From an uncultured Ruminiclostridium sp. (GTDB lineage Bacteria > Bacillota > Clostridia > Oscillospirales > Ruminococcaceae): a stretch of 64,000 nt of DNA. Location of the stretch: assembly GCA_910588335.1 (NCBI GenBank), contig CAJUQV010000006.1:48348-112347 (forward strand), read 5' to 3'. The translations under genes were made by a program, and so were the position numbers. Every line of letters begins with the position of its first letter. Positions within the stretch are counted from its first letter, which is position 1. This document shows, piece by piece, positions 8,306-15,164 of this stretch. The notes below the pieces were generated by a model that was not told where the DNA came from, ran no database searches, and worked only from the letters and a program-made list of their open reading frames with translations.

Positions 8306-9147
8306 CACTTTTTTCTCCATTTCATGGAAATGTCAAAGGCCTTTACACTGTGAGTCAGCGCTCCGAGGCTGATGATGTCGACCCCCGTTTCGGCTATCTC
8401 CCTTATGTTGTCAAGGGTAACGTTCCCGCTGGCTTCAAGCTTTGCGCGTCCGTCCGTGAGCTTAACCGCCTCTTTCATTTCCTCGCAGCTCATATTGTCC
8501 AGCATAATAACGTCGGTATTACAGTCCAGTGCTTCTTTAACATCTTCAAGCGTGCGCGCCTCAACCTCTATTTTCAGCATATGCCCCGCCTTTTCCCGCA
8601 AAGCATTTACCGCCGCGGTAATCCCCCCGTAAGCGTCAATATGGTTGTCTTTAAGCATGGCGGCGTCTGTGAGATTATAACGGTGATTTTTTCCCCCGCC
8701 TGCCGCTACCGAATATTTCTGAAGCGGACGCAGTCCCGGAAGGGTTTTTCTGGTGTCGGCAACGGAAGCGTTTGTACCCTTTATCAGTTCGGCGCATTTT
8801 CTCGTATAAGTGGCAATTCCGCTCATGTGCTGGATAAGATTAAGGGAAGTGCGCTCCGCCTTAAGCATCGCGGCGGTATTTCCCTTAAACTCCGCTATAA
8901 TATCGCCTTTTTTCACCGTATCGGCGTCCCTGAACAAAAATTTAATCTCGATATTTTCGTCAAGAAGCTTAAATACGCGCGCCGCCACCTCTACTCCGGC
9001 CAATACTCCGCTGTCCTTCGCAATAAAATAGGCTTCCGAAACGTCGTTTTCGGGTATAAGCAGGTCGGTGGTGCTGTCGATATAGTTTATGTCCTCGTTC
9101 AGCGCGGTTTTTATTATGTCGTCGATGTAGAACTGTTGTAATTTCAT
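8305..9147 (-). CDS. nadC: Nicotinate-nucleotide pyrophosphorylase (quinolinate PRTase)
   Basis: 280 aa, typical length. Converts quinolinate and PRPP to nicotinate mononucleotide with CO2 release. Motifs seen: ERTSLNLIQHMSGIATYTRK, ADTRKTLPGLRPLQKYSVA with the substrate-binding Arg/Lys residues, GGGKNHRYNLTDAAMLKDNH, VEVEART, and DVIMLDNMS. ATG at 9147 is preceded by AAAGGA 8 bases upstream; the TTG at 9174 overlapping the nadB end is less likely. Second gene of the nadB-nadC pair, separated by 23 bases. Confidence 0.93.
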   Translation of the reverse strand: MKLQQFYIDDIIKTALNEDINYIDSTTDLLIPENDVSEAYFIAKDSGVLAGVEVAARVFKLLDENIEIKFLFRDADTVKKGDIIAEFKGNTAAMLKAERTSLNLIQHMSGIATYTRKCAELIKGTNASVADTRKTLPGLRPLQKYSVAAGGGKNHRYNLTDAAMLKDNHIDAYGGITAAVNALREKAGHMLKIEVEARTLEDVKEALDCNTDVIMLDNMSCEEMKEAVKLTDGRAKLEASGNVTLDNIREIAETGVDIISLGALTHSVKAFDISMKWRKK

Positions 9148-9170
9148 TTTTGTAATCCTTTCTTCTCCTC

Positions 9171-10649
9171 TCAATTGTTTTCTTTGCTTCTTTTCGCAAC
9201 CTCTCCCAGAATAATATAAGCCACCGTGGCCACGGATTTTGCCTCAACATAATCCGGAGTCAAAGCGTAATTACCCTTATCCAGCATTTCCTTTATCTCC
9301 TCAACCCGTTTAAGCCCCTTCTCCGCCTCCTCATAGTCGGGAACCACAAAGTAAGCTTTCTGCATAATATGCCTTACCTCGGTGCGCAATCCCGAAGGCA
9401 GATCCTCTCCGTCGGGCGAGCGGAAGGTACCTTCATGAGGAGAATAATCCTTAGCGGCGGGGGTGGTGAGATTTATTTGCTCCGCTATCAGACGGCTGAA
9501 CACAAGTGCCTCCAAAAGAGAATTTGAAGCAAGACGGTTGACTCCGTGAACGCCCGTATGAGCGCATTCTCCCGCCGCGTACAAGCCCTTTACCGAGGTG
9601 GCACCGTTTCCGTCAACGTCTATTCCGCCCATAAGATAGTGCTGACAAGGATATATGGGTATAGGCTCCTTAGTCATATCATAGCCCTTTTCAAGCACTC
9701 TCTTGTATATCATCGGGAAGCGGTTTCTTACAAATTCGGGATCCTTGTATGAAATATCCAGCCAGAATTCGTCGCTCCCTACCGCCTTCTGCTCCTTCAT
9801 CATACACTTTGACACCACGTCGCGGGGTGCCAGCTCCTTACGCTCCGGCTCATACTTGTGCATAAACCTTTCCTTGTTGGCGTTGAGCAGATAGGCGCCT
9901 TCCCCCCTCACAGCCTCGGACACAAGGAAGCATTCGCGGTTTTTCCTGTCGGCGAAGGCGGTAGGATGAAACTGGACATAACTTAAATGCTTTATTTTAG
10001 CGCCGAGATTATAAGCAAACTGTATCCCGTCTCCCGTGGCTATAGCGGAATTTGTTGTAAAATCGTAAACTCTTCCTATTCCGCCTGTTGCCAAAACCAC
10101 CGCTTTTGTGGTATAATAATGGTGCTTTCCCGATTTGAAGATATCGAGATAAAAATCCTCCCCGTCTTTTTCAAGACCCAGAAGGTGAGAATTTTCCATT
10201 ATGGTGAGGTTTTTAAGCTTTATAACCTGATCGATAAGCGCAGTCACTATCTCAAAGCCCGTGCTGTCCTTATGATGAGCAATGCGGTGACGGGAATGGC
10301 CGCCCTCAAGAGTGAGGTTTACCGAGCCGTCCTCGTTGCGGTCAAAATCAACGCCGTATTTTATCAGGTTTTTAACGTCGGTGGGTCCCTGCTCCACAAG
10401 AATTTTAAGATTGTTCATATCGTTCTTGTATCCGCCCGCAACAAGGGTATCCTTAATATGCAGGGAATAATCGTCGTCCTTGGGGTTCATTACCGCGGCC
10501 ACCCCACCCTGAGCCAGAGCCGAGTTACACAGCGTTATCTCCTTTTTGGAAATCATAAGGATTTTCAGCGCGCGGTTAAGGTTAAGGGCACAGTAAAGAC
10601 CAGACACCCCCGACCCCACTATAATTACGTCAAATTTTTCAAATTGCAT
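9171..10649 (-). CDS. nadB: L-aspartate oxidase
   Basis: 492 aa FAD enzyme that oxidises L-aspartate to iminoaspartate, the first step of de novo NAD synthesis. The N-terminal dinucleotide fold is VIIVGSGVSGLYCAL. Also present are NSALAQGGVAAV, TLEGGHSRHRIAHHKDSTG, VVLATGGIGRVYDFTTN, and the FAD C-terminal signature GVHGVNRLASNSLLEALVFS. ATG at 10649 has AGGAG 9 bases before it; an ATG three codons earlier overlaps that ribosome site. A possible promoter upstream on the minus strand is TTGTAA-16-TATAAA. It is divergent from hflX. Confidence 0.93.
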   Translation of the reverse strand: MQFEKFDVIIVGSGVSGLYCALNLNRALKILMISKKEITLCNSALAQGGVAAVMNPKDDDYSLHIKDTLVAGGYKNDMNNLKILVEQGPTDVKNLIKYGVDFDRNEDGSVNLTLEGGHSRHRIAHHKDSTGFEIVTALIDQVIKLKNLTIMENSHLLGLEKDGEDFYLDIFKSGKHHYYTTKAVVLATGGIGRVYDFTTNSAIATGDGIQFAYNLGAKIKHLSYVQFHPTAFADRKNRECFLVSEAVRGEGAYLLNANKERFMHKYEPERKELAPRDVVSKCMMKEQKAVGSDEFWLDISYKDPEFVRNRFPMIYKRVLEKGYDMTKEPIPIYPCQHYLMGGIDVDGNGATSVKGLYAAGECAHTGVHGVNRLASNSLLEALVFSRLIAEQINLTTPAAKDYSPHEGTFRSPDGEDLPSGLRTEVRHIMQKAYFVVPDYEEAEKGLKRVEEIKEMLDKGNYALTPDYVEAKSVATVAYIILGEVAKRSKENN

Positions 10650-10788
10650 TGCAAGCATCTCCTTTTGCCTTTATATAGGCGAAAAATCATATTACAAGGG
10701 ATTTTCCCCGAAAGGACTGAGTGAAATGGTAATTATTAAATTAAGAGCAAAAGACTGAACAAATTTTTATCCAAAGGAGGAGATTGAA

Positions 10789-10803
10789 ATGATCAATAAA
10801 TAA
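10789..10803 (+). CDS. Four-codon leader peptide MINK upstream of hflX
   Basis: ATG ATC AAT AAA TAA is preceded by AAAGGAGG, the strongest Shine-Dalgarno in this interval, at good spacing. It ends 14 bases before a terminator-like hairpin and 98 bases before hflX. A strong ribosome site on so short a frame suggests a regulatory leader peptide and not chance. No expression evidence. Confidence 0.45.
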   Translation: MINK

Positions 10804-10806
10804 TTT

Positions 10807-10849
10807 TAACCGTACCGGAAAACGTATCAAAAAATACGTTTGCCTTTTT
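10807..10849 (+). terminator. Attenuator-like terminator in the hflX leader
   Basis: GGAAAACGTAT (from 10817) pairs with ATACGTTTGCC (to 10844) with one mismatch, around a CAAAAA loop, followed immediately by TTTTT. An alternative pairing is possible between AACCG (10808-10812) before the hairpin and CGGTT just after the T run, which could act as an antiterminator arm. It sits between the MINK mini-ORF and the hflX ribosome site. Confidence 0.6.
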
Positions 10850-10900
10850 CGGTTACGCCGTCATCAAAAACAAAACAACCACATTCCTTTGGAGGTATAT

Positions 10901-12148
10901 ATGACTGATAATATTATAAAAGAAAAAATTGTAACAAAGGCCGTTCTTGCCGCCGCCGACTGCGGCGAATACGACTGCGAATCCTCTATGAAAGAGCTGG
11001 AGGAGCTGGCCAAAACCGCGGGAGCCGAAGTTGTGGCGCAGGTTATACAAAAGCGCTCCGCTCCCGAACCCGCCACCGTTATCGGCGAAGGGAAGATAGA
11101 GGAGCTTCGGGATCTGGCGAATAAGCTTGAAGCCGACCTTGTGATATTCGACTGTGAACTGACGGCCAGCAGGATAAGAAACATCGAGGATATAGTAAAC
11201 GTAAGGGTAATAGACCGCACCATGCTAATTTTAGACATTTTCGCGGGCCGCGCCGTCACAAACGAAGGTAAATTACAGGTTGAGCTGGCTCAGCTTAAGT
11301 ACCGTCTCCCTCGTCTTGCGGGAATAGGCGCGTCAATGTCAAGGCTCGGCGGCGGAATAGGAACAAGAGGTCCCGGTGAAACAAAGCTTGAAACGGACCG
11401 CCGCCATATAAGAAGCAGAATAACAAAGCTTGAGGAAAACCTAAAGGAGCTTGAAAAAAGAAGGAGCTTTTCCCGTTCCCGCCGGAAAAAGGACAACGTG
11501 CTGACCGCCGCGATAGTTGGCTACACCAACGCGGGAAAATCCACGCTTTTGAACAATCTCACGGGAGCAAACGTATTGGCGGAGGATAAGCTTTTCGCCA
11601 CCCTCGACCTGACTTCCCGAGGGATAGAGCTTCCCGACGGACGAACCGTACTGGTAATAGACACGGTAGGACTGATCCGAAGGCTGCCCCACAATCTTGT
11701 GGAAGCGTTCAAATCTACTCTTGAGGAAGCGGCAAGCGCCGACATTATACTTCACGTTTTGGACATAAGCGACGGCGAAGCGGCGGAAAAGGCGGAAACC
11801 ACAAGTATGCTGCTGACGGAGCTTGGCTGCGGCGAAATACCTGTTATAAACGTGCTGAACAAATGCGATCTTCTCAAAAACAACATTCCCGAAAGCAAGG
11901 ATACCGTTAAAATCTGCGCCAAAACAGGGGAAGGATTTGATCGGCTGCTCAGGGCGATCTCCGAAAACCTTCCCGAAAGTTCAAAGCGGATAAGCCTGCT
12001 TCTGCCCTACGACAAAGGAGGGCTTACCGCTAAAATACGGGAAAACGGAAAGGTGTTTTCCGAAGAATATACCGAAAGCGGGATAAAGGTTGACGCGCTG
12101 GCAGATATTACGGTGCTTAAGGAATTGGAACCGTATAAAACGGATTAA
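10901..12148 (+). CDS. hflX: Ribosome-associated GTPase HflX
   Basis: 415 aa. The N-terminal HflX domain contains VIGEGKIEELRDLA and VIFDCELTASRIRNIEDI, then a coiled coil with RLPRLAGIGASMSRLGGG and GPGETKLETDRR. The G domain has the P-loop GYTNAGKSTLLN, DTVGLIRRLPH (G3) and NKCD (G4). HflX splits stalled or hibernating 70S ribosomes; related HflXr proteins give lincosamide/macrolide resistance in Listeria. ATG at 10901 has GGAGG 5 bases upstream; the TTG of that same motif is not a credible start. It is likely controlled by the upstream mini-ORF and terminator. Confidence 0.93.
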   Translation: MTDNIIKEKIVTKAVLAAADCGEYDCESSMKELEELAKTAGAEVVAQVIQKRSAPEPATVIGEGKIEELRDLANKLEADLVIFDCELTASRIRNIEDIVNVRVIDRTMLILDIFAGRAVTNEGKLQVELAQLKYRLPRLAGIGASMSRLGGGIGTRGPGETKLETDRRHIRSRITKLEENLKELEKRRSFSRSRRKKDNVLTAAIVGYTNAGKSTLLNNLTGANVLAEDKLFATLDLTSRGIELPDGRTVLVIDTVGLIRRLPHNLVEAFKSTLEEAASADIILHVLDISDGEAAEKAETTSMLLTELGCGEIPVINVLNKCDLLKNNIPESKDTVKICAKTGEGFDRLLRAISENLPESSKRISLLLPYDKGGLTAKIRENGKVFSEEYTESGIKVDALADITVLKELEPYKTD

Positions 12149-12155
12149 CGCAGTT

Positions 12156-12214
12156 TATACTAATCTTTGATCATCCGCATTATTTGTCTGTACCTTGATC
12201 GAAGATCGGTATTA
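12156..12214. repeat. Single DH-type hairpin
   Basis: TATACTAATCTTTGATCA ... TTGATCGAAGATCGGTATTA, an imperfect hairpin with TTTGTCTGTACC in the loop. It has the DH ends but only one hairpin, and begins 8 bases after the hflX stop. Confidence 0.7.
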
Positions 12215-12238
12215 AATACTTTAAAATAAACCGTCGGT

Positions 12239-12277
12239 TTGCCGCAAGAAGAAAATTTCTTCTTGCGGCAATTCTTT
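12239..12277 (+). terminator. Strong terminator downstream of hflX
   Basis: TTGCCGCAAGAAG pairs perfectly with CTTCTTGCGGCAA, followed by TTCTTTT. Confidence 0.85.
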
Positions 12278-12313
12278 TGGAGTATTTATTTAGGGCGGTT
12301 ATAATCTGCACTT

Positions 12314-12350
12314 GAAAAAAGACTGTAAATAAAATCACAGCCTTTTTCGG
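12314..12350 (-). terminator. Terminator of galK
   Basis: Minus strand: AAAAAGGCTGT-GATTTTATTT-ACAGTCTTTTTT, a stem ending in a T run, 12-48 bases after the galK stop. It is nearly symmetric and may work in both directions. Confidence 0.75.
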
Positions 12351-12361
12351 AACCTCCCGAT

Positions 12362-13639
12362 TTATTCCTCCGTGTTTTCCTCACGGATACTTTCCCTGTC
12401 AACTTCGGTTCCGCCAATTTTCCTTATTCCGAGAATATGACAGCTTCCCGCGCCGAATACCTTTTCAAGGCACATCTTAAATTCCTTAAGCATCTCCGTT
12501 GGCACAAAGGCCTGAATCGTTCCAGCGAAGCCGCCCCCGTGAACACGGCAGGCACCCTTTCTTTTAAGCACGCTCTCCGCAACGTTAAGCCCTATTCCCA
12601 ATCCCTGATTTTTTATATCGTTGGAAGAAAAAACGTTCTGCAAATACTTATAGGAGCTGTTGCCGCTCTCCCTGATTGAATCCAGAAACGCGTCAAAATC
12701 CTCGGTCTTGAGAGCATGAACAAGTCTGTCCACCCTGTCGTTCTCGTCAAAGAAATGAAGCGAACGAAGCACCGCCCGATCCCCGAACTCCCCGCGAAGT
12801 ATGTCTATATTAAGCATTACGTCCTCGCGGCAGATCTGACGAAGATATTCAACCGAAAAATGCTCCGCCACCGCCCTCATCTCCGCGGGAATGGCCGCGT
12901 AGTCGGGAGTAAGGTCGGCGTGATCCCCCTTAGTGTCGACAATGCAAAGCGCGTGTCCGAAATTGTTGAAATCCGTCTCTATTTTATCTATTATGGGGCT
13001 GTCCACATCCTTGAAATCTATCGCCACAAAGCCGCCAACCGAGGAAGCCATCTGATCCATCAATCCGCTGGGCTTTCCAAAATACTCGTTTTCGGCGTAC
13101 TGAGCTATCTGAGCTATTTTGATAGCCCCGATGCCGCCGTTGTTGTAAAGTGCGCTGAGAATATTCCCAACCAGTACCTCAAACGCCGCCGAAGAGCTTA
13201 AACCGCTTCCCTTAAGCACATTCGTTGTGGTGTAAGCCTTAAATCCGCCTACCTGATATCCGCTTTTCTTAAATCCGGCCACAACGCCCCTTATCAGCGC
13301 GTCGGCGGTATTTTTCTCGCTTTCCTTAACCTCAAGATCGTTTATTTCGATAATGCTTTCCTCATAACCTTCGCTTTTAAGCGCTATCTTAGGCACCTCA
13401 ATAGGCTCCACAACGGCGATAACGTCCATGTTTACACCGGCTGCCAGAACCTTTCCGTGATTATGATCGGTATGATTTCCGCCTACCTCTGTCCTTCCCG
13501 GAGCGGAAAACAAGCGAAAACCGTCGCCTATACCCCCGAAATAACTTTTGTAATCCTCAATGGCTTTTCTGTAACGCGCCTTCTGCCTTTCAAGCTCACC
13601 TGAGCCATACAGCTCGCTGACCGGTACGGTTTTTGACAT
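12362..13639 (-). CDS. galK: Galactokinase
   Basis: 425 aa GHMP-family kinase making galactose-1-phosphate from galactose and ATP. The galactokinase signature is GRTEVGGNHTDHNHG, the GHMP ATP loop is LKGSGLSSSAAFEV, and motif 3 is VHGGGFAGTIQAFVP. The substrate-binding Asp is in FGKPSGLMDQMASSVGG. The protein is slightly longer than the E. coli enzyme (382 aa) because of N-terminal residues before the signature. AAAGGA precedes the ATG. No galT or galE adjacent. Confidence 0.92.
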   Translation of the reverse strand: MSKTVPVSELYGSGELERQKARYRKAIEDYKSYFGGIGDGFRLFSAPGRTEVGGNHTDHNHGKVLAAGVNMDVIAVVEPIEVPKIALKSEGYEESIIEINDLEVKESEKNTADALIRGVVAGFKKSGYQVGGFKAYTTTNVLKGSGLSSSAAFEVLVGNILSALYNNGGIGAIKIAQIAQYAENEYFGKPSGLMDQMASSVGGFVAIDFKDVDSPIIDKIETDFNNFGHALCIVDTKGDHADLTPDYAAIPAEMRAVAEHFSVEYLRQICREDVMLNIDILRGEFGDRAVLRSLHFFDENDRVDRLVHALKTEDFDAFLDSIRESGNSSYKYLQNVFSSNDIKNQGLGIGLNVAESVLKRKGACRVHGGGFAGTIQAFVPTEMLKEFKMCLEKVFGAGSCHILGIRKIGGTEVDRESIREENTEE

Positions 13640-13686
13640 ATCCTCTTTTTCCTTTCTTTTTTACCCGTGGTAAAAACGGTTTTTAT

Positions 13687-13866
13687 TTAAGGCAACACCG
13701 CACAATTAGCGGCTAACGCCTTTGCCGTCCGCTCGCTTTCGCTTTTTCAGGCAGATTGCACAAATCCTCCTCGACAGGCGTCAGCCTGTCTGCGTCGAAT
13801 TTATACAATATGCCGAAAAAATCGGCGGCGCGATCGAACGACAATAATTGTGAGGTGTAGCCTTAA
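13687..13866. repeat. AG repeat, subfamily A, copy 1 (180 bp)
   Basis: Begins TTAAGGCAACACCGC and ends GAGGTGTAGCCTTAA. It is an inverted copy of 27961-28140 with the same length. TIR core AGGCAACACCGC is flanked by TA on each side. No coding capacity. It fills the gap between galK and rodA. Confidence 0.85.
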
Positions 13867-13891
13867 ACGTAATGACAACAAAATGCTTTTT

Positions 13892-15043
13892 CTACTCTTT
13901 TTCGGTATAAAACATATGGTACTTTCTGCCCCTGTGGCCGTAAACGCTCAGTACAAGCCCCACCGCCACATAAAGCGACACCGTAGAGGTACCTCCGGCG
14001 CTTATGAACGGCAAAGGTATACCTATAACCGGCAGTACTGCCAATACCATTCCTACATTTAAAACCGAGTGTATCATTATCATGGCGAAAACGCCGATGC
14101 AGATGTATTTTCCCAAAAGATCCTTGGATTGAACACTGTTCATATAAACTTTCATACAGATCATAAGCAGCACGGCTATCGTACCCAAACACCCCACGAA
14201 ACCCAGAGCGTTGCCGATATACGCGTATATAAAATCGTTGTGAATATACGCGGTGTAAACATAATCTCCGCCGAACAGCCCCACACCCGTCATTTTTCCG
14301 CTGCCCAGAGCTATCCTGCCCCAGTGCTGCTGATACCATCTGTCGGGATACTGCTCCTGCATGACAGGGTCGAAAAGTATAAGAACGCGCGCCTTATGGT
14401 GCGGCTGCATAACAAAATTCCATACAAAATAGATCGCGGGAGGAACTGCCGCGCAGCCAAGCAAAATATATTTCCAGCTTAATCCCGCCACGATCAGCAT
14501 TACCACAAAAATGAACAAGAATACCAGAGCCGTCCCGTCGTCGCCCTGAAATGAAATAAGTCCTGCCGGTATCATTCCGTGAACACAGAGCAGCAGAAAA
14601 TGCGGCAGCCGGTTCATATTCTTTCCCACCTTGTACAGATGAGTGGCAAACGTCATTATAAAAGCGTCCTTAAGCAGCTCCGACGGCTGTATCGTAAAGC
14701 TGCCTATCTTTAGCCAGCCTATGTCGTCCGCTCCCTCCACCCCTTGACCGAGGCTTGTGAACAGCAAGAGGGTAAGTATCAGCGCCACGGGAGCGTAAAT
14801 AAACCATATCTTTGAAATAAATTTATAGTCTATCGCCGCCACCACCAACATTGCCGCCACGCCGAGGCACAAGGCGGTGATCTGCGTTTTGTAATAAGCG
14901 GCGTTAACCGAAGCAAAGCCGTTTACATACATACTGTAAAGCAGCACTATGCCAAATACGCTGGCGGAAACGCACAGCAAAATAAGCACCTTATCCAGCC
15001 GCTTAATATATTCCAATGCGATTTTTAAACCTTTTTTTATCAT
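13892..15043 (-). CDS. rodA: SEDS peptidoglycan polymerase RodA
   Basis: 383 aa integral membrane protein with about ten hydrophobic segments. SEDS signatures: SFTIQPSELLKDAFI, the catalytic-Asp motif in FQGDDGTALVF, GSGKMTGVGLFGG, NDFIYAYIGNALGFVG and LPVIGIPLPFISAGGTS. It polymerises lipid II into glycan strands for side-wall elongation. Cell-division paralogue FtsW or sporulation SpoVE cannot be fully excluded, but length and motifs fit RodA. It has its own upstream promoter. A short tail (HRGRKYHMFYTEKE) follows the last helix. Confidence 0.85.
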   Translation of the reverse strand: MIKKGLKIALEYIKRLDKVLILLCVSASVFGIVLLYSMYVNGFASVNAAYYKTQITALCLGVAAMLVVAAIDYKFISKIWFIYAPVALILTLLLFTSLGQGVEGADDIGWLKIGSFTIQPSELLKDAFIMTFATHLYKVGKNMNRLPHFLLLCVHGMIPAGLISFQGDDGTALVFLFIFVVMLIVAGLSWKYILLGCAAVPPAIYFVWNFVMQPHHKARVLILFDPVMQEQYPDRWYQQHWGRIALGSGKMTGVGLFGGDYVYTAYIHNDFIYAYIGNALGFVGCLGTIAVLLMICMKVYMNSVQSKDLLGKYICIGVFAMIMIHSVLNVGMVLAVLPVIGIPLPFISAGGTSTVSLYVAVGLVLSVYGHRGRKYHMFYTEKE

Positions 15044-15096
15044 TTGCGACCTTCATTGAGTTTTTTTAACTCTGCGTTTTTTGTTAACCACATTAT

Positions 15097-15125
15097 ATTA
15101 TATACTCTCTGACAATTTTTTTCAA
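15097..15125 (-). promoter_or_regulatory. Sigma-A promoter of rodA
   Basis: Minus strand: -35 TTGAAA (15120-15125), spacer 17, -10 TATAAT (15097-15102), 54 bases before the rodA start. Confidence 0.75.
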
Positions 15126-15164
15126 TAGCCGACAGGGAATAAAGAAAAAAATTTTTGAGCTTTC

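Noticed and set aside
8350..9141. 263-codon plus-strand frame opposite nadC
   Set aside because: Antisense shadow of a clearly identified gene.
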